Below, in pieces: positions 34,386-43,842 of a DNA stretch of 48,047 bases; positions within the stretch are counted from its first letter, which is position 1, and each line of letters starts with the position of its first letter. Below the pieces are notes generated by a model, which saw only the letters and a list, made by a program, of their open reading frames with translations, was not told the DNA's origin and did not search any database. The stretch is from assembly GCA_002409995.1 (NCBI GenBank), contig DHOR01000029.1, positions 21,765-69,811 on the forward strand. The letters are read 5' to 3'. The position numbers were made by a program, and so were the translations under genes. This stretch comes from Hungatella sp. UBA5385 (GTDB lineage Bacteria; Bacillota; Clostridia; Lachnospirales; Lachnospiraceae).

Positions 34386-36407
34386 ATGGAAGAAAAAATG
34401 AATTATAGCCATGCATGGCTTACTTATCGGAAAAATATTGAATACTCAGATAAAAATTATTTTAATAAAATATATGTTTTGGGAAATGGAACGATCATTA
34501 CAACGGCTGTTCGGGAGCTTTGCCGGGCGGCCCGGGAATTATTCGATATCCTCCCCTCTGTTAAAAACGAAAGTCAGGCTAAAAGCCGGAATGACGGCAT
34601 AAATCCGGGTAAAGGAATACATTTACTCTGGAAAGAGGACGGATCTGAGGCTGAGGCATACAGGATAAAAGAAAAGGACGGTATGATTCAGATTATAGCA
34701 GGAGACCAGCAGGGTCTATTATATGGCTGCTTTGACCTGATTAGAAGAGTTCAGAGGGGGATGAAGTTAAAAGATATATCTGTATATGAAAACCCCGATA
34801 TACCTCTTAGAATGCTCAATCATTGGGATAATATGGATGGAAGCATAGAAAGAGGATATTCCGGAGAATCCTTCTTTTTTAAGAACGGTAAAGTACTGAT
34901 CAATGACCGAACATCCGCTTATGCCAGACTGGCGGCTTCTGTAGGGATTAACGGAGTGGTAATTAACAACGTTAATGTTAAAGACGATGCGGTTAAACTG
35001 TTTACGGAGGAATATGCGGCTCCTTTGCGCAGAATTGGAACTATTTTTTCTCAATATGGAATAAAGCTGTATTTGAGTCTGGATTTTGCAGCCCCCATAG
35101 ACCTTGGTGAACTGGATACGGCAGATCCGGAAGCAAAGGAAGTTAGGGTCTGGTGGGAAAAAAGAATGGCGCAGATATTTGACAGTATTCCGGAACTGGC
35201 AGGCTTTTTGGTTAAAGCAGATTCAGAAGGAAGACCGGGTCCCTATACTTATGGAAGAACTCATGCTCAGGGAGCCAATATGCTGGCAAAAGCCGTAAAA
35301 CCATACGGCGGGCTTATTATCTGGCGTTGCTTTGTATACGACTGTATGCAGGACTGGAGAGACCGGAAAACGGACAGGGCGCGTTCTGCATATGATAACT
35401 TTATGCCATTGGATGGCCAATTTGAAGAGAATGTGATTTTACAAATTAAGAATGGACCTATGGACTTTCAAGTGCGGGAGCCTGTGTCTTCGCTGTTTGG
35501 TTCCTTACGGAAGACGAATCAGATACTGGAGGTACAGATAGCCCAGGAGTATACGGGACAACAGAGGCATGTATGTTATTTGATACCTGAATTTAAAGAA
35601 ATTCTTGATTTCCATACCGGGTGCAGCGAAGGTAATGATATGGTATCCGATATTATAAGCGGCAGAACATTTAATCAGAAGAATTGTGGGATTGCCGCAG
35701 TCGCCAATACCGGTTCAGATTATAACTGGACAGGCCATGATCTGGCAGCTGCCAACTGGTATGGTTTTGGCAGACTATCGTTTTCTTCCGCTTTAACATC
35801 GGAAGAAATAGCAAGAGAATGGTGTGAATGTACATTTGGAACAAATCGGGAGGTTACAGATGCCATAAGCAGAATTCTGATGATATCATGGCCTGCTTAT
35901 GAAAAATACACCTCTCCTTTAGGAATCGGCTGGATGGTGAATCCTCAATCACATTATGGACCGGATGTGGATGGCTATGAATATGATCGATGGGGAACTT
36001 ATCACAGGGCAGATCATCAGGGGCTTGGCGTGGAAAGAGGAAGTAGTGGAACCGGTTATGTACAGACATATCTGGAACCTAATGCATCCATATATGAAAG
36101 CATTGAGAAATGTCCGGAAGAATTGCTGCTGTTTTTTCACTATATACCATATACACACAAACTTAAAAGTGGAAAAACCCTGATACAGCATATTTACGAT
36201 ACTCATTTCGACGGAGCGGAGGATGTAGAGGAAATGATTTCTCTTTGGAAAGGCCTGGAGGGAAAAATACCGCAAAAGGAGTATGAACGCGTAAAGGCCC
36301 GCCTGGAACATCAGGAAATACACTCTAAGGAATGGAGGGATCAGATAAATTCTTATTTCTATAGGAAATCGTTTATAGCAGATGAAAAGGGAAGGAACAT
36401 TTATTAA
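34386..36407 (+). CDS. aguA: Alpha-glucuronidase, GH67
   Basis: The 673-residue protein matches GH67 throughout: LRMLNHWDNMDGSIERGYSG, GFLVKADSEGRPGP with the acid Glu281, GPMDFQVREP with Asp360 and QIAQEYTGQ with Glu388. The spacing Glu-79-Asp-28-Glu is the same as in Geobacillus AguA (285/364/392). It removes 4-O-methyl-glucuronic acid from the non-reducing end of aldouronic acids made from xylan. It has no signal peptide and acts in the cytoplasm on imported fragments. The permease gene starts at the last base of its stop codon (TAATG), so debranching enzyme and importer are translationally coupled. Start ATG 34386 is chosen over 34338; the SD is weak (AAGGTGA, 13 bases), and 34398 is also possible. 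Confidence 0.96.
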   Translation: MEEKMNYSHAWLTYRKNIEYSDKNYFNKIYVLGNGTIITTAVRELCRAARELFDILPSVKNESQAKSRNDGINPGKGIHLLWKEDGSEAEAYRIKEKDGMIQIIAGDQQGLLYGCFDLIRRVQRGMKLKDISVYENPDIPLRMLNHWDNMDGSIERGYSGESFFFKNGKVLINDRTSAYARLAASVGINGVVINNVNVKDDAVKLFTEEYAAPLRRIGTIFSQYGIKLYLSLDFAAPIDLGELDTADPEAKEVRVWWEKRMAQIFDSIPELAGFLVKADSEGRPGPYTYGRTHAQGANMLAKAVKPYGGLIIWRCFVYDCMQDWRDRKTDRARSAYDNFMPLDGQFEENVILQIKNGPMDFQVREPVSSLFGSLRKTNQILEVQIAQEYTGQQRHVCYLIPEFKEILDFHTGCSEGNDMVSDIISGRTFNQKNCGIAAVANTGSDYNWTGHDLAAANWYGFGRLSFSSALTSEEIAREWCECTFGTNREVTDAISRILMISWPAYEKYTSPLGIGWMVNPQSHYGPDVDGYEYDRWGTYHRADHQGLGVERGSSGTGYVQTYLEPNASIYESIEKCPEELLLFFHYIPYTHKLKSGKTLIQHIYDTHFDGAEDVEEMISLWKGLEGKIPQKEYERVKARLEHQEIHSKEWRDQINSYFYRKSFIADEKGRNIY

Positions 36408-37336
36408 TGAAAGGTAAAAAAAATTATAAGGAACATATAAGTTTGTCAAAGCATTTAAAAAAGGAATGGCGGATTTACAGTCTAATGCTGATACCGATCC
36501 TATATTTTATAATATTTAAGTACATACCCATGTTTGGTAATATCATCGCATTCCGTAAATATTCCGGAGGTGTCAATATTTTTGGAGGAAAATGGGTGGG
36601 ATTTAGGTATTTCCGTCAGTTTCTTGGGGACCCATCCTTCTGGCGGGCATTTCGAAACACGCTTTTTCTCAGCATCAGTTATTTATGTGTACGGTTTCCG
36701 CTTACCCTGATATTCGCTCTTTTGTTAAATGAAATCAGGTCCCTGAAATGGAAAAAGTTTGTTCAGACAGTTTCCTACCTTCCTCATTTTATTTCAATGG
36801 TAATCATTGCAGGTATGATAAAGGAAGTAACATCTCTTTCAGGGCCCATAAACTCCATCATCAGTAACCTGGGCGGGGAGAAAATTTCTTTTATTCAGGA
36901 AGCTTCCTGGTTCCCGCCAATTTATATTATTTCAGGAGTCTGGCAGGCTCTTGGCTGGGGAACGATTCTTTATCTGGCAGCAATGACCGGTATTAATATG
37001 GAGCTTTATGAAGCGGCAAGAGTTGACGGAGCAAACCGGTTTAAACAGGCACTCTATGTAACAATTCCCGGAATTCTGCCAACAATCATTACCTTGCTGA
37101 TTCTTGATATTGGTGGAATCATGGGATCGAATTTTGAGAAGATTATACTTCTCTATCTGCCATCCACTTATGAAACTGCTGATGTAATCTCTACATTGGT
37201 CTACAGGATGGGTATAACAGGAGGAAACTTCAGTTATGCAACGGCGGTAGGGCTGTTTGAAGGCGTTATAGGACTCATACTGGTTATGACAGCTAATTAT
37301 ATTTCCAAAAAGATAACAGAGTCCAGTTTGTGGTAG
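36407..37336 (+). CDS. Aldouronate-type ABC importer permease, LplB family
   Basis: The 309-residue permease has a first span near the N-terminus (YSLMLIPILYFIIFKYIPMF), six spans in all, and the EAA loop LYEAARVDGANRFKQALYVT. It overlaps the GH67 stop by one base. In Paenibacillus the aguEFG importer next to aguA takes up aldotetraouronic acid; the order GH67-LplB-YtcP-LplA here is the same kind of locus. The substrate is therefore likely a methylglucuronoxylan fragment, by context. No ATPase gene is in the operon. Confidence 0.93.
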   Translation: MKGKKNYKEHISLSKHLKKEWRIYSLMLIPILYFIIFKYIPMFGNIIAFRKYSGGVNIFGGKWVGFRYFRQFLGDPSFWRAFRNTLFLSISYLCVRFPLTLIFALLLNEIRSLKWKKFVQTVSYLPHFISMVIIAGMIKEVTSLSGPINSIISNLGGEKISFIQEASWFPPIYIISGVWQALGWGTILYLAAMTGINMELYEAARVDGANRFKQALYVTIPGILPTIITLLILDIGGIMGSNFEKIILLYLPSTYETADVISTLVYRMGITGGNFSYATAVGLFEGVIGLILVMTANYISKKITESSLW

Positions 37337-37344
37337 GAGGGGAA

Positions 37345-38256
37345 ATGATAATGGTTAAAAATAAGAATAAGACCAGCATAAAAGTAAAGGAATCTCCAGG
37401 ATATAAGGTGTTTATGATAATCAATACGCTGATCATGATATTTGTAGTCTTTGTGACGCTCTATCCTTTTGTATATTTGATTGCCCAGTCATTCAGTTCA
37501 GAATCAGCCATATATGCAGGGAAGATAAGCTTTTTTCCTGTGGGATTCACTGCCAGGACATATCAGGTTATCTTAAGTAAGCCGGACTTCTTTCTGTATT
37601 ACAGGAATACGATTGTATACTCCGTACTGGGAGCCGTGATTTCAGTTGCCGGTTCTGCTGTACTGGCTTATCCTTTATCAAAAGAAAGGCTGGTATTAAA
37701 TAAGTTTTTAATTCCGTTTGTAGTATTTACCATGTTTTTTGCAGGCGGCATGATTCCCAATTATGTACTGATTGCACAGGCCCTTCATATGCGTAACACC
37801 ATATGGGCTATTATCATTCCCGGGGCAATCAGCACCTATAATGTATTGATTATGAAATCGTTTTTTGCCAGTATACCTGAGGAACTGGAGGAAGCTGCTT
37901 CCATCGACGGAATGAATGCATACGGGATTTTTCTTAAAATTGTTCTTCCATTATCCAAACCGATTATGGCAACCATGTTCCTTTTTTATATCGTAGGTAT
38001 ATGGAATAACTGGTTTGGGCCGTTTCTCTATCTTGACAGCAAAGAAAAGTGGCCGGTTGCCCTGTATCTGAGACAGATTATTATGGGAGCTACAGGCACA
38101 ACGGAAATAGGGGCGTTGTCAGATGAGGCAAGCCAGATATCGGCTAATGTGCGTTCGTGCTGCATGGTTCTTACGGCAGCGCCGATTATATGTATCTATC
38201 CATTTGTACAGAAATATTTTGTACAGGGGATGATGCTGGGGTCTGTGAAGGGCTGA
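37345..38256 (+). CDS. Aldouronate-type ABC importer permease, YtcP family
   Basis: The 303-residue partner permease has a first span (FMIINTLIMIFVVFVTLYPF), six spans, the EAA motif LEEAASIDGMNAYGIFLKIV, and the family ending (QKYFVQGMMLGSVKG). The frame is open from 37330, overlapping the previous gene, but the SD GGAGGGG sits at 37336-37342, so the start is ATG 37345 or, with better spacing, ATG 37351. It forms the channel with the LplB-type protein. Confidence 0.93.
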   Translation: MIMVKNKNKTSIKVKESPGYKVFMIINTLIMIFVVFVTLYPFVYLIAQSFSSESAIYAGKISFFPVGFTARTYQVILSKPDFFLYYRNTIVYSVLGAVISVAGSAVLAYPLSKERLVLNKFLIPFVVFTMFFAGGMIPNYVLIAQALHMRNTIWAIIIPGAISTYNVLIMKSFFASIPEELEEAASIDGMNAYGIFLKIVLPLSKPIMATMFLFYIVGIWNNWFGPFLYLDSKEKWPVALYLRQIIMGATGTTEIGALSDEASQISANVRSCCMVLTAAPIICIYPFVQKYFVQGMMLGSVKG

Positions 38257-38322
38257 TTTGGACTGCAAATATAAAGATGCAGTTTGATTCAATATAAACA
38301 TATTATATGAGGAGGTTTATTT

Positions 38323-40011
38323 ATGAAGGCAAAAAAAGTATTGGCAATGCTATTGGCAGGGACAATGATTTTATCCCTGGCAGCCTGTGGGAAAAGCACA
38401 TCGAACAGCGTGGGGGAAACAGCAACTGACGCTGCGGATATGCTTAATACCGAAGTGGCGACAGATGCTGCGGATGTGGAACTGGATTATACCTATGGCG
38501 AAGGTGTAACATTTCATTCTAATGAACCAGTGACCTATTCCCTGATGTACTCTGATCATGAAAATTATCCCTATCAGGCAGACTGGAGACTTTGGTCAGC
38601 TATTGAGGAAAAGACACAGGTTACGTTTGATTTAACGATAATAGCCAGAACGGATTATGAAGATAAAAAATCGGTACTTATTAATTCAGGGGATTCACCG
38701 TATATTATACCCAAAACCTATGAAGAGGGGAAATACGTCAATGGCGGGCAAGTGGTAGCTATATCAGATTGGGTTAAATATATGCCTAATTATCAAAAAT
38801 GTGTAAAAGATTGGAACATGGCGGATGACTTAAAAGCAAAGCTGCAGGCAGATGGAAAATACTATGTACTTCCCGGCATGTGGGAAACTGCAGGCGGAGG
38901 TTATTCTTTCATCATCAGGAAAGATGTATTTGAAAAAGCCGGAGTGGATGTTACAGAATTGGAAAAAAACTGGACTTATGAGGATTTTTATGAGGCATGC
39001 AAAAAGGTGAAGGAATACACCGGCTGTGCGTATGTTATTTCCGATATGTCCAAAGGTGACTGCCTGTTAAATATCTCCGCAGTGCCTTATGGCGTTAAGG
39101 GAGGCTGGGGTATTGCCAATGGTTTGAACTTTGATCACGACAAGGAAGAATTTTACTTCGCAGAAACGACTGATCATGCAAAAGCATGGCTAAGCCTGCT
39201 GAATAAGATGGTGAAAGACGGCATTCTTGATCCGGAGTCCTTCTCACAGGAAGATGATGCTGCAAAAGCAAAGTTTTATACTGGAGAGACTTATGTAATG
39301 TCAGGAAATTATCAGAACTTAAATGATTATACAACACAGATGCAGGTAAGTGATGCCGAGTTATATATGACCCTTGTTCCGGGAGGCCCTGCAGGACTGC
39401 TTCAGATGGAAAACTCAAGGCTGGAAAACGGTATTATGATTGCTCAGAATGCACTGGATGATTTAGGGGAAGAAGAATTTATAAAAATGCTTCGTTTTGT
39501 TGACTGGCTTTGGTATTCCGAAGAAGGACAGATACTGAGTCAGTGGGGAGTAGAAGGAGAGACCTACACAAAGGATGATAAGGGTGATATTGTTCTAAAC
39601 CCTGATATTACATATAGCGGACTAAATCCTACCGCTGCCAAAAAGCTGAATGCTGATTATGGATTTGCCGGTGGTGTTTTTGCATACGGCGGGCCGGCCA
39701 AGCTTAGGAGATTTAAAATGACAACAGAAGGAGAAAAGAATTATGAAGCACGTATACAGGAATATAGATCGCTTCGTCCTGTAGACCCGCCATTCATGGC
39801 AAATGAAGAAGAATCGGAAGAATTGTCATTAGTCCAGACGCCCTTGATTGACAGCACCAAAACATGGATTCAGAAATTTATCATAGGACAGGCTGATATA
39901 GAGACACAGTGGGATACTTATGTATCGGAGATTCAAACTCTTGGAGTTGAGAAGTTTGTAAACCAGGTAAATGAGATATTTCAGAAAAATAAAAGTAAAT
40001 TAGGTTATTGA
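38323..40011 (+). CDS. Aldouronate-type solute-binding lipoprotein (LplA/YtcQ family)
   Basis: The 562-residue protein has a lipoprotein signal peptide with lipobox LAAC, Cys22, so it is anchored outside the membrane. A Thr/Asp/Ala-rich linker (TATDAADMLNTEVATDAADV) follows, then the large binding fold (YSLMYSDHENYPYQADWRLW, KKVKEYTGCAYVISD, FIKMLRFVDWLWYSEEGQIL). The length is typical of the group. It captures oligosaccharide and hands it to the two permeases upstream. SD GAGGAGG. The strong hairpin at 40022 ends the operon. Unlike the binding protein at 9850-11385, this one is intact. Confidence 0.93.
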   Translation: MKAKKVLAMLLAGTMILSLAACGKSTSNSVGETATDAADMLNTEVATDAADVELDYTYGEGVTFHSNEPVTYSLMYSDHENYPYQADWRLWSAIEEKTQVTFDLTIIARTDYEDKKSVLINSGDSPYIIPKTYEEGKYVNGGQVVAISDWVKYMPNYQKCVKDWNMADDLKAKLQADGKYYVLPGMWETAGGGYSFIIRKDVFEKAGVDVTELEKNWTYEDFYEACKKVKEYTGCAYVISDMSKGDCLLNISAVPYGVKGGWGIANGLNFDHDKEEFYFAETTDHAKAWLSLLNKMVKDGILDPESFSQEDDAAKAKFYTGETYVMSGNYQNLNDYTTQMQVSDAELYMTLVPGGPAGLLQMENSRLENGIMIAQNALDDLGEEEFIKMLRFVDWLWYSEEGQILSQWGVEGETYTKDDKGDIVLNPDITYSGLNPTAAKKLNADYGFAGGVFAYGGPAKLRRFKMTTEGEKNYEARIQEYRSLRPVDPPFMANEEESEELSLVQTPLIDSTKTWIQKFIIGQADIETQWDTYVSEIQTLGVEKFVNQVNEIFQKNKSKLGY

Positions 40012-40021
40012 TTACATGAAT

Positions 40022-40076
40022 ATTTACCTGAGGGGTTCGATCCTTTTCAAAAAAGGGTCGAACCCCTCAGGTAAAT
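40022..40076. terminator. Very strong bidirectional terminator between convergent genes
   Basis: A 19-bp perfect stem (ATTTACCTGAGGGGTTCGA with its complement at 40058-40076), extended by CC/GG around an AT-rich loop. It lies between the lipoprotein (plus) and the GH13 remnant (minus), whose stop codons are about 66 bases apart, and can serve both. Confidence 0.85.
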
Positions 40077-40077
40077 T

Positions 40078-41316
40078 TTAAATTCCCAGATAAACCACAG
40101 CCTCATAAGGTCTCAGTTCGATCTGTTTCTTATATACAGGTGAATCATAATAATTCCCAATCAGACATTCCGCCTTTTCCGGCAGCCCAGTTCCTGGTAT
40201 CTCGCATCCCGCCAGATCAAGAACAGCAGGAACATCAAAAAAGTTAAGAACTACCAAAAGTGAAACCCCTTCATAATTTCTCACATAAGCATATACAGAA
40301 GGATGATCTTCACAAATACACTGATAATCCCCATAAACAATAACCTTATGCTCTTTCCGCAGTTTTATCAGCTTCTGATAATAATAAAATATACTGTCAG
40401 GATCTTTTAAAGCGTTTTCTGCATTGATAAAGGAATAATTTGGATTAACAGGAATCCAGGGAGTACCCTCTGTAAATCCGGCATTGGAAGAGCTGTCCCA
40501 CTGCATGGGAGTTCTTGCATTATCCCTGCCTTTGGTATAGATTGCTTCCATAACATCAGCAGGGTCCTTTTGGAAACATTCAGTTGCCTCTCTATAGTAA
40601 TTTAAAGTATCAATATCCTTATATTCCTCAATGGAATCAAACCGAATATTGGTCATTCCCAGTTCTTCTCCCTGATAGATATAAGGGGTTCCCTGCAGGG
40701 TATGGAGGAAGGTTGCCAGCATTTTAGCGCTTTCCACACGGTACTCTTTGCCAAATCTGCTGACCATTCTTGGCTGGTCATGGTTATTGAGATAAAGACT
40801 GTTCCAGCAGCCATCTGAAAGTCCCTTCTGCCATTTACCAAAGACCTGTTTTAATTCAGGTAGATTCCATGGTCTGATCTGCCATTTATCCTCACCAACA
40901 GCATCCACATACATATGCTCAAAAGTAAATACCATGTTAAGCTCATAGCGGTCCTCATGAGTATATAGTCTTGCTTCTTCCGGTGTAACAGATACCATTT
41001 CCCCTACAATAATAAATTCCTTCTGGCTTAAGATTCTCTGGTGCATTTCCTGAAGATATTCATGAACATGAGGGCCGTTGGCAAAGTAGGGAGAAGCCAG
41101 AAATGGACCTTCCGCCGGCATATCAGGCAGCTCCGGTACCTTTGATATGTAATTAATCACATCCATACGGAATCCATCGATGCCCTTGTCCACCCAAAAC
41201 TGCATGATTTTATAGACTTCTTCTCTGACAGCAGGATTATCCCAGTTTAAATCAGGCTGCTTTTTTGTATAGAGATGAAGGAAATACTGATCCCCTGCAG
41301 GTTCTTTTTCCCATGC
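40078..41316 (-). pseudogene. GH13 alpha-glucosidase (oligo-1,6-glucosidase type) missing its 5' end
   Basis: On the minus strand, about 413 codons of a GH13 enzyme are intact from AWEKEPAGDQYFLHLYTKKQ to the stop: PDLNWDNPAVREEVYKIMQF, nucleophile region GIDGFRMDVIN, acid IIVGEM, transition-state Asp in LNNHDQPRM, then NARTPMQWDSSSNAGFT and a C-terminal beta domain. Relatives are about 550 residues, so about 140 N-terminal residues are missing, including the DLVVNH motif and the start. Upstream of 41316 the frame stays open by chance to 41517, but those 67 residues are the antisense of a permease gene and do not look like GH13. It was probably an intracellular enzyme for isomaltose-type sugars; it is now without start or promoter. 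Confidence 0.85.
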
Positions 41317-42013
41317 CAGGCTGTTCACAGACGGAATTTTTAAAAGAGCCCTTATTTTTACCATGAAATACAGTGTGATTCTGGTCATTGCAGTCACCGC
41401 AATCGCCCTGATTCTGGCAGTGGTGTTATGTTCGAAAATAAAGCGGCAGACATTTTTCAGAGCAGCTTTCTTTTTCCCTGCAACCTTAAGTCTTGTAACA
41501 ATCGGTCTGGTTTTCAATGAGATTTACTACAGAGTAATACCTAAGATTGGAAAGAGCCTGAACATTGAAATGCTGAGTAAGAACATTCTATCCAGCTCGT
41601 CCACTGCAATGTGGGGGATTTTAATTGTTCATGTATGGAAAAGTGTGTCCATTCCAATGGTTCTCCTAATCGCCGGAATGCAGAATATACCGGGAGATTT
41701 ATATGAGGCGGCTGAAATTGACGGTGCTGACAGCTTACAGAGATTTTTCAGAATTACTCTGCCTCTGTTAATGCCTGTGCTCAGTGTTTGTATCATTCTG
41801 GTGACAAAGGAAGGGCTTACAGTATTTGACTACATCACAGTTATGACAAGCGGAGGACCTGCAGGTTCCACTCAGTCCATTGCATTTTTAATCTATGAAA
41901 ATGCTTTTATGAATCAAAAATTCAGTTATGCCATTACACAGTCCGTTGTGATCTTTATTCTGGTCTGTGTGGTATCTTATTTCCAGTTCAGAACATCAAG
42001 GAAGGAGGAGTAG
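41317..42013 (+). pseudogene. Sugar ABC importer permease (CUT1, MalF/UgpA type) missing its 5' end
   Basis: In-frame permease sequence runs from about 41318 (RLFTDGIFKRALIFTMKYSV) to the stop at 42013: ALILAVVLCSKIKRQTFFRA, AFFFPATLSLVTIGLVFNEI, and the EAA loop LYEAAEIDGADSLQRFF. Intact relatives have about 290 residues, so the first 60-70 residues with membrane span 1 are gone. The ATG at 41363 is internal and has no SD. The partner permease follows in a normal operon arrangement (SD inside this gene's end), so this was an importer operon that lost its front part, probably including the binding protein. Confidence 0.8.
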
Positions 42014-42016
42014 GTG

Positions 42017-42865
42017 ATGGAACAGAAAGTGAAGAAAAGGCTGAGACTGCCAACTGTTTTAAAGTATTTATTTCTGATTTCAGGCTGTCTGATGATAGCA
42101 GCTCCCCTTTATATTACAGTGATTACTGCATTTAAAACAAGGGAAGAATCCACTGCCAACTTTTTCTCCTTCCCTAAAAGTTTTTACCTGGGGAATTTTC
42201 AGGAGATTATTGAAAAACAAAATTACTTTCAGTATCTGGGAAATACCGTAATGATCACTGTATTATCCCTGCTTCTCATGGTAATCATAATTCCTTCTCT
42301 GTCCTATGCCCTGTCCAGAAATATGAGACAGTCAAAAATTTACAGATTCTCTTATATCTATCTGGTAATCGGTCTGTTTGTTCCTTTCCAGGTAGTCATG
42401 ATTCCGTTGGTTAAAATCGCAAGTTCTCTTCATATGTCCAATGTTTGGGGACTGATTGTGTTAAATCTTGTATTTGCCTTAAGGGATGGAGTTTTTCTGT
42501 TTGTGGCTTATATGGACAGTATTCCAAGGGAGCTGGAGGAAAGTGCCTATATTGATGGTGCAAGTGTTTTACAGACCTATTTGCAGATTGTATTTCCTCT
42601 GGTAAAACCGATGACAGCCACTTTGATGATTTTAAACGGCTTGTCCGTATGGAATGATTTTATGCTCCCTCTTTTACTTTTAAACAAGTCAAAAGCAAGC
42701 TGGACTTTACAGCTGTTCCAATATAATTTTAAAACGACCTATTCGTTTGACTATAACCTTGCCTTTGCTTCCTTCCTCTTGTCTATGCTTCCAATTATGA
42801 TTGTGTATGTATTCGCACAGAAATATATTATTCAGGGGCTGACAACCGGGGCTGTGAAGGGATAG
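42017..42865 (+). CDS. Sugar ABC importer permease (CUT1, MalG type)
   Basis: The 282-residue protein has a first span (YLFLISGCLMIAAPLYITVI), six spans, the EAA loop LEESAYIDGASVLQTYLQIV, and the ending QKYIIQGLTTGAVKG. ATG 42017 has GGAGG 8 bases upstream; the GTG just before it (42014) overlaps nothing and is less likely. It is intact, but its partner permease is truncated, so this importer is probably dead unless the partner is encoded elsewhere. Confidence 0.9.
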   Translation: MEQKVKKRLRLPTVLKYLFLISGCLMIAAPLYITVITAFKTREESTANFFSFPKSFYLGNFQEIIEKQNYFQYLGNTVMITVLSLLLMVIIIPSLSYALSRNMRQSKIYRFSYIYLVIGLFVPFQVVMIPLVKIASSLHMSNVWGLIVLNLVFALRDGVFLFVAYMDSIPRELEESAYIDGASVLQTYLQIVFPLVKPMTATLMILNGLSVWNDFMLPLLLLNKSKASWTLQLFQYNFKTTYSFDYNLAFASFLLSMLPIMIVYVFAQKYIIQGLTTGAVKG

Positions 42866-42894
42866 CGCGTCTGGAAACGTGAAAGGAGTCTGTT

Positions 42895-43725
42895 ATGAAG
42901 ATTCAATACCTTGGTACTGCAGCAGCAGAAGGCTGGTCGGCTGTATTTTGTACCTGTGATGCCTGTAAAAAGGCCAGAGCTTTAGGTGGGAAAAATATAA
43001 GAACAAGGTCTCAGGCAGTGATTGATAATGCCATACTTCTGGATTTTCCCCCTGATACTTACTTACATGTGCTGAGAGATAATATTCCCTTAGAGGCAAT
43101 CGGATCTCTCTTTGTAACTCATTCTCATCAGGATCATTTTTATCCCACGGAACTATTGATGAGAGGAGAACCCTATGGGCATAATCCGGGAGCTAAGGTG
43201 CTGACTGTCTATGGAAATGATAAGGTGGAGGCGGCGTATAAAGCGGCTCTTGGCTTAAATGACAGTCCAACACTGATCTCTCAGATTCAGTTTAAACGTG
43301 TTGAACCATTTGAAGCAGTCAGTGTTGATGGTGGTTATGTTGTAACACCTCTGGCTGCTAATCATGCAAAAGACGAAGAATGTTTGATCTATCTCATAGA
43401 AAAAGAGGGGAAGCGGATTCTCTATGCTCATGATTCCGGTAATTATCCGGATGAGACATGGGAGTTTTTAAAAGGAAAACCTCTGGATTTGGTTAGTTTG
43501 GACTGCACAAATGTTGAATTTCCGGATGGGAATTATCATATGGGAATACCTGATAACAGAAAGGCTAAGGAGAGACTGGCAGAAGAAGGGTGTGTCGGAG
43601 AGGACACTTTAGTTGTGATCAATCATTTTTCTCATAATGGGAAACTGATGCATGATGAAATTGTAGAGGTAGTGAAGGAAGATGGATTTTTGGTTTCTTA
43701 TGATGGGATGATGGTGGAGATTTAG
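42895..43725 (+). CDS. MBL-fold metallo-hydrolase, PhnP-like
   Basis: The 276-residue protein has the metallo-beta-lactamase metal motif THSHQDHF and later ligands (NHAKDEE, AHDSGNYPDETW, DCTNVEF, NHFSHNG). An N-terminal CTCDACKKARALGG segment resembles the Cys-containing structural zinc site of PhnP-type phosphodiesterases. It follows the permease by 29 bases with a good SD (AAAGGAG), so it is the last gene of the truncated importer operon. Members near sugar importers are usually unnamed; it may hydrolyse a cyclic phosphate or a lactone. Function is not settled. Confidence 0.85.
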   Translation: MKIQYLGTAAAEGWSAVFCTCDACKKARALGGKNIRTRSQAVIDNAILLDFPPDTYLHVLRDNIPLEAIGSLFVTHSHQDHFYPTELLMRGEPYGHNPGAKVLTVYGNDKVEAAYKAALGLNDSPTLISQIQFKRVEPFEAVSVDGGYVVTPLAANHAKDEECLIYLIEKEGKRILYAHDSGNYPDETWEFLKGKPLDLVSLDCTNVEFPDGNYHMGIPDNRKAKERLAEEGCVGEDTLVVINHFSHNGKLMHDEIVEVVKEDGFLVSYDGMMVEI

Positions 43726-43764
43726 TGAAGATAGGAACTGATGCTGATAGTATAAAAATAAAAT

Positions 43765-43793
43765 TTGCAAAATAGGTTAGAATAGAATACAAT
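43765..43793 (+). promoter_or_regulatory. Predicted promoter of the small protein-GNAT pair
   Basis: TTGCAA at 43765-43770 and TACAAT at 43788-43793 with a 17-base spacer, 49 bases before the first start codon. It gives the two-gene module its own promoter. Confidence 0.5.
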
Positions 43794-43842
43794 AATAGTA
43801 GATAAAAAGAAAAAAGACCATACTCAATTAAAGGAGGTGTTT

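Noticed and set aside
41317..41517. N-terminal 67 residues of the minus-strand GH13 frame as genuine coding sequence
   Set aside because: The residues do not resemble GH13, while the opposite strand reads as a normal ABC permease across the same bases.
41363..42013. A naturally short permease starting at ATG 41363
   Set aside because: No SD precedes this ATG, and family-like sequence continues in frame upstream to about 41318.
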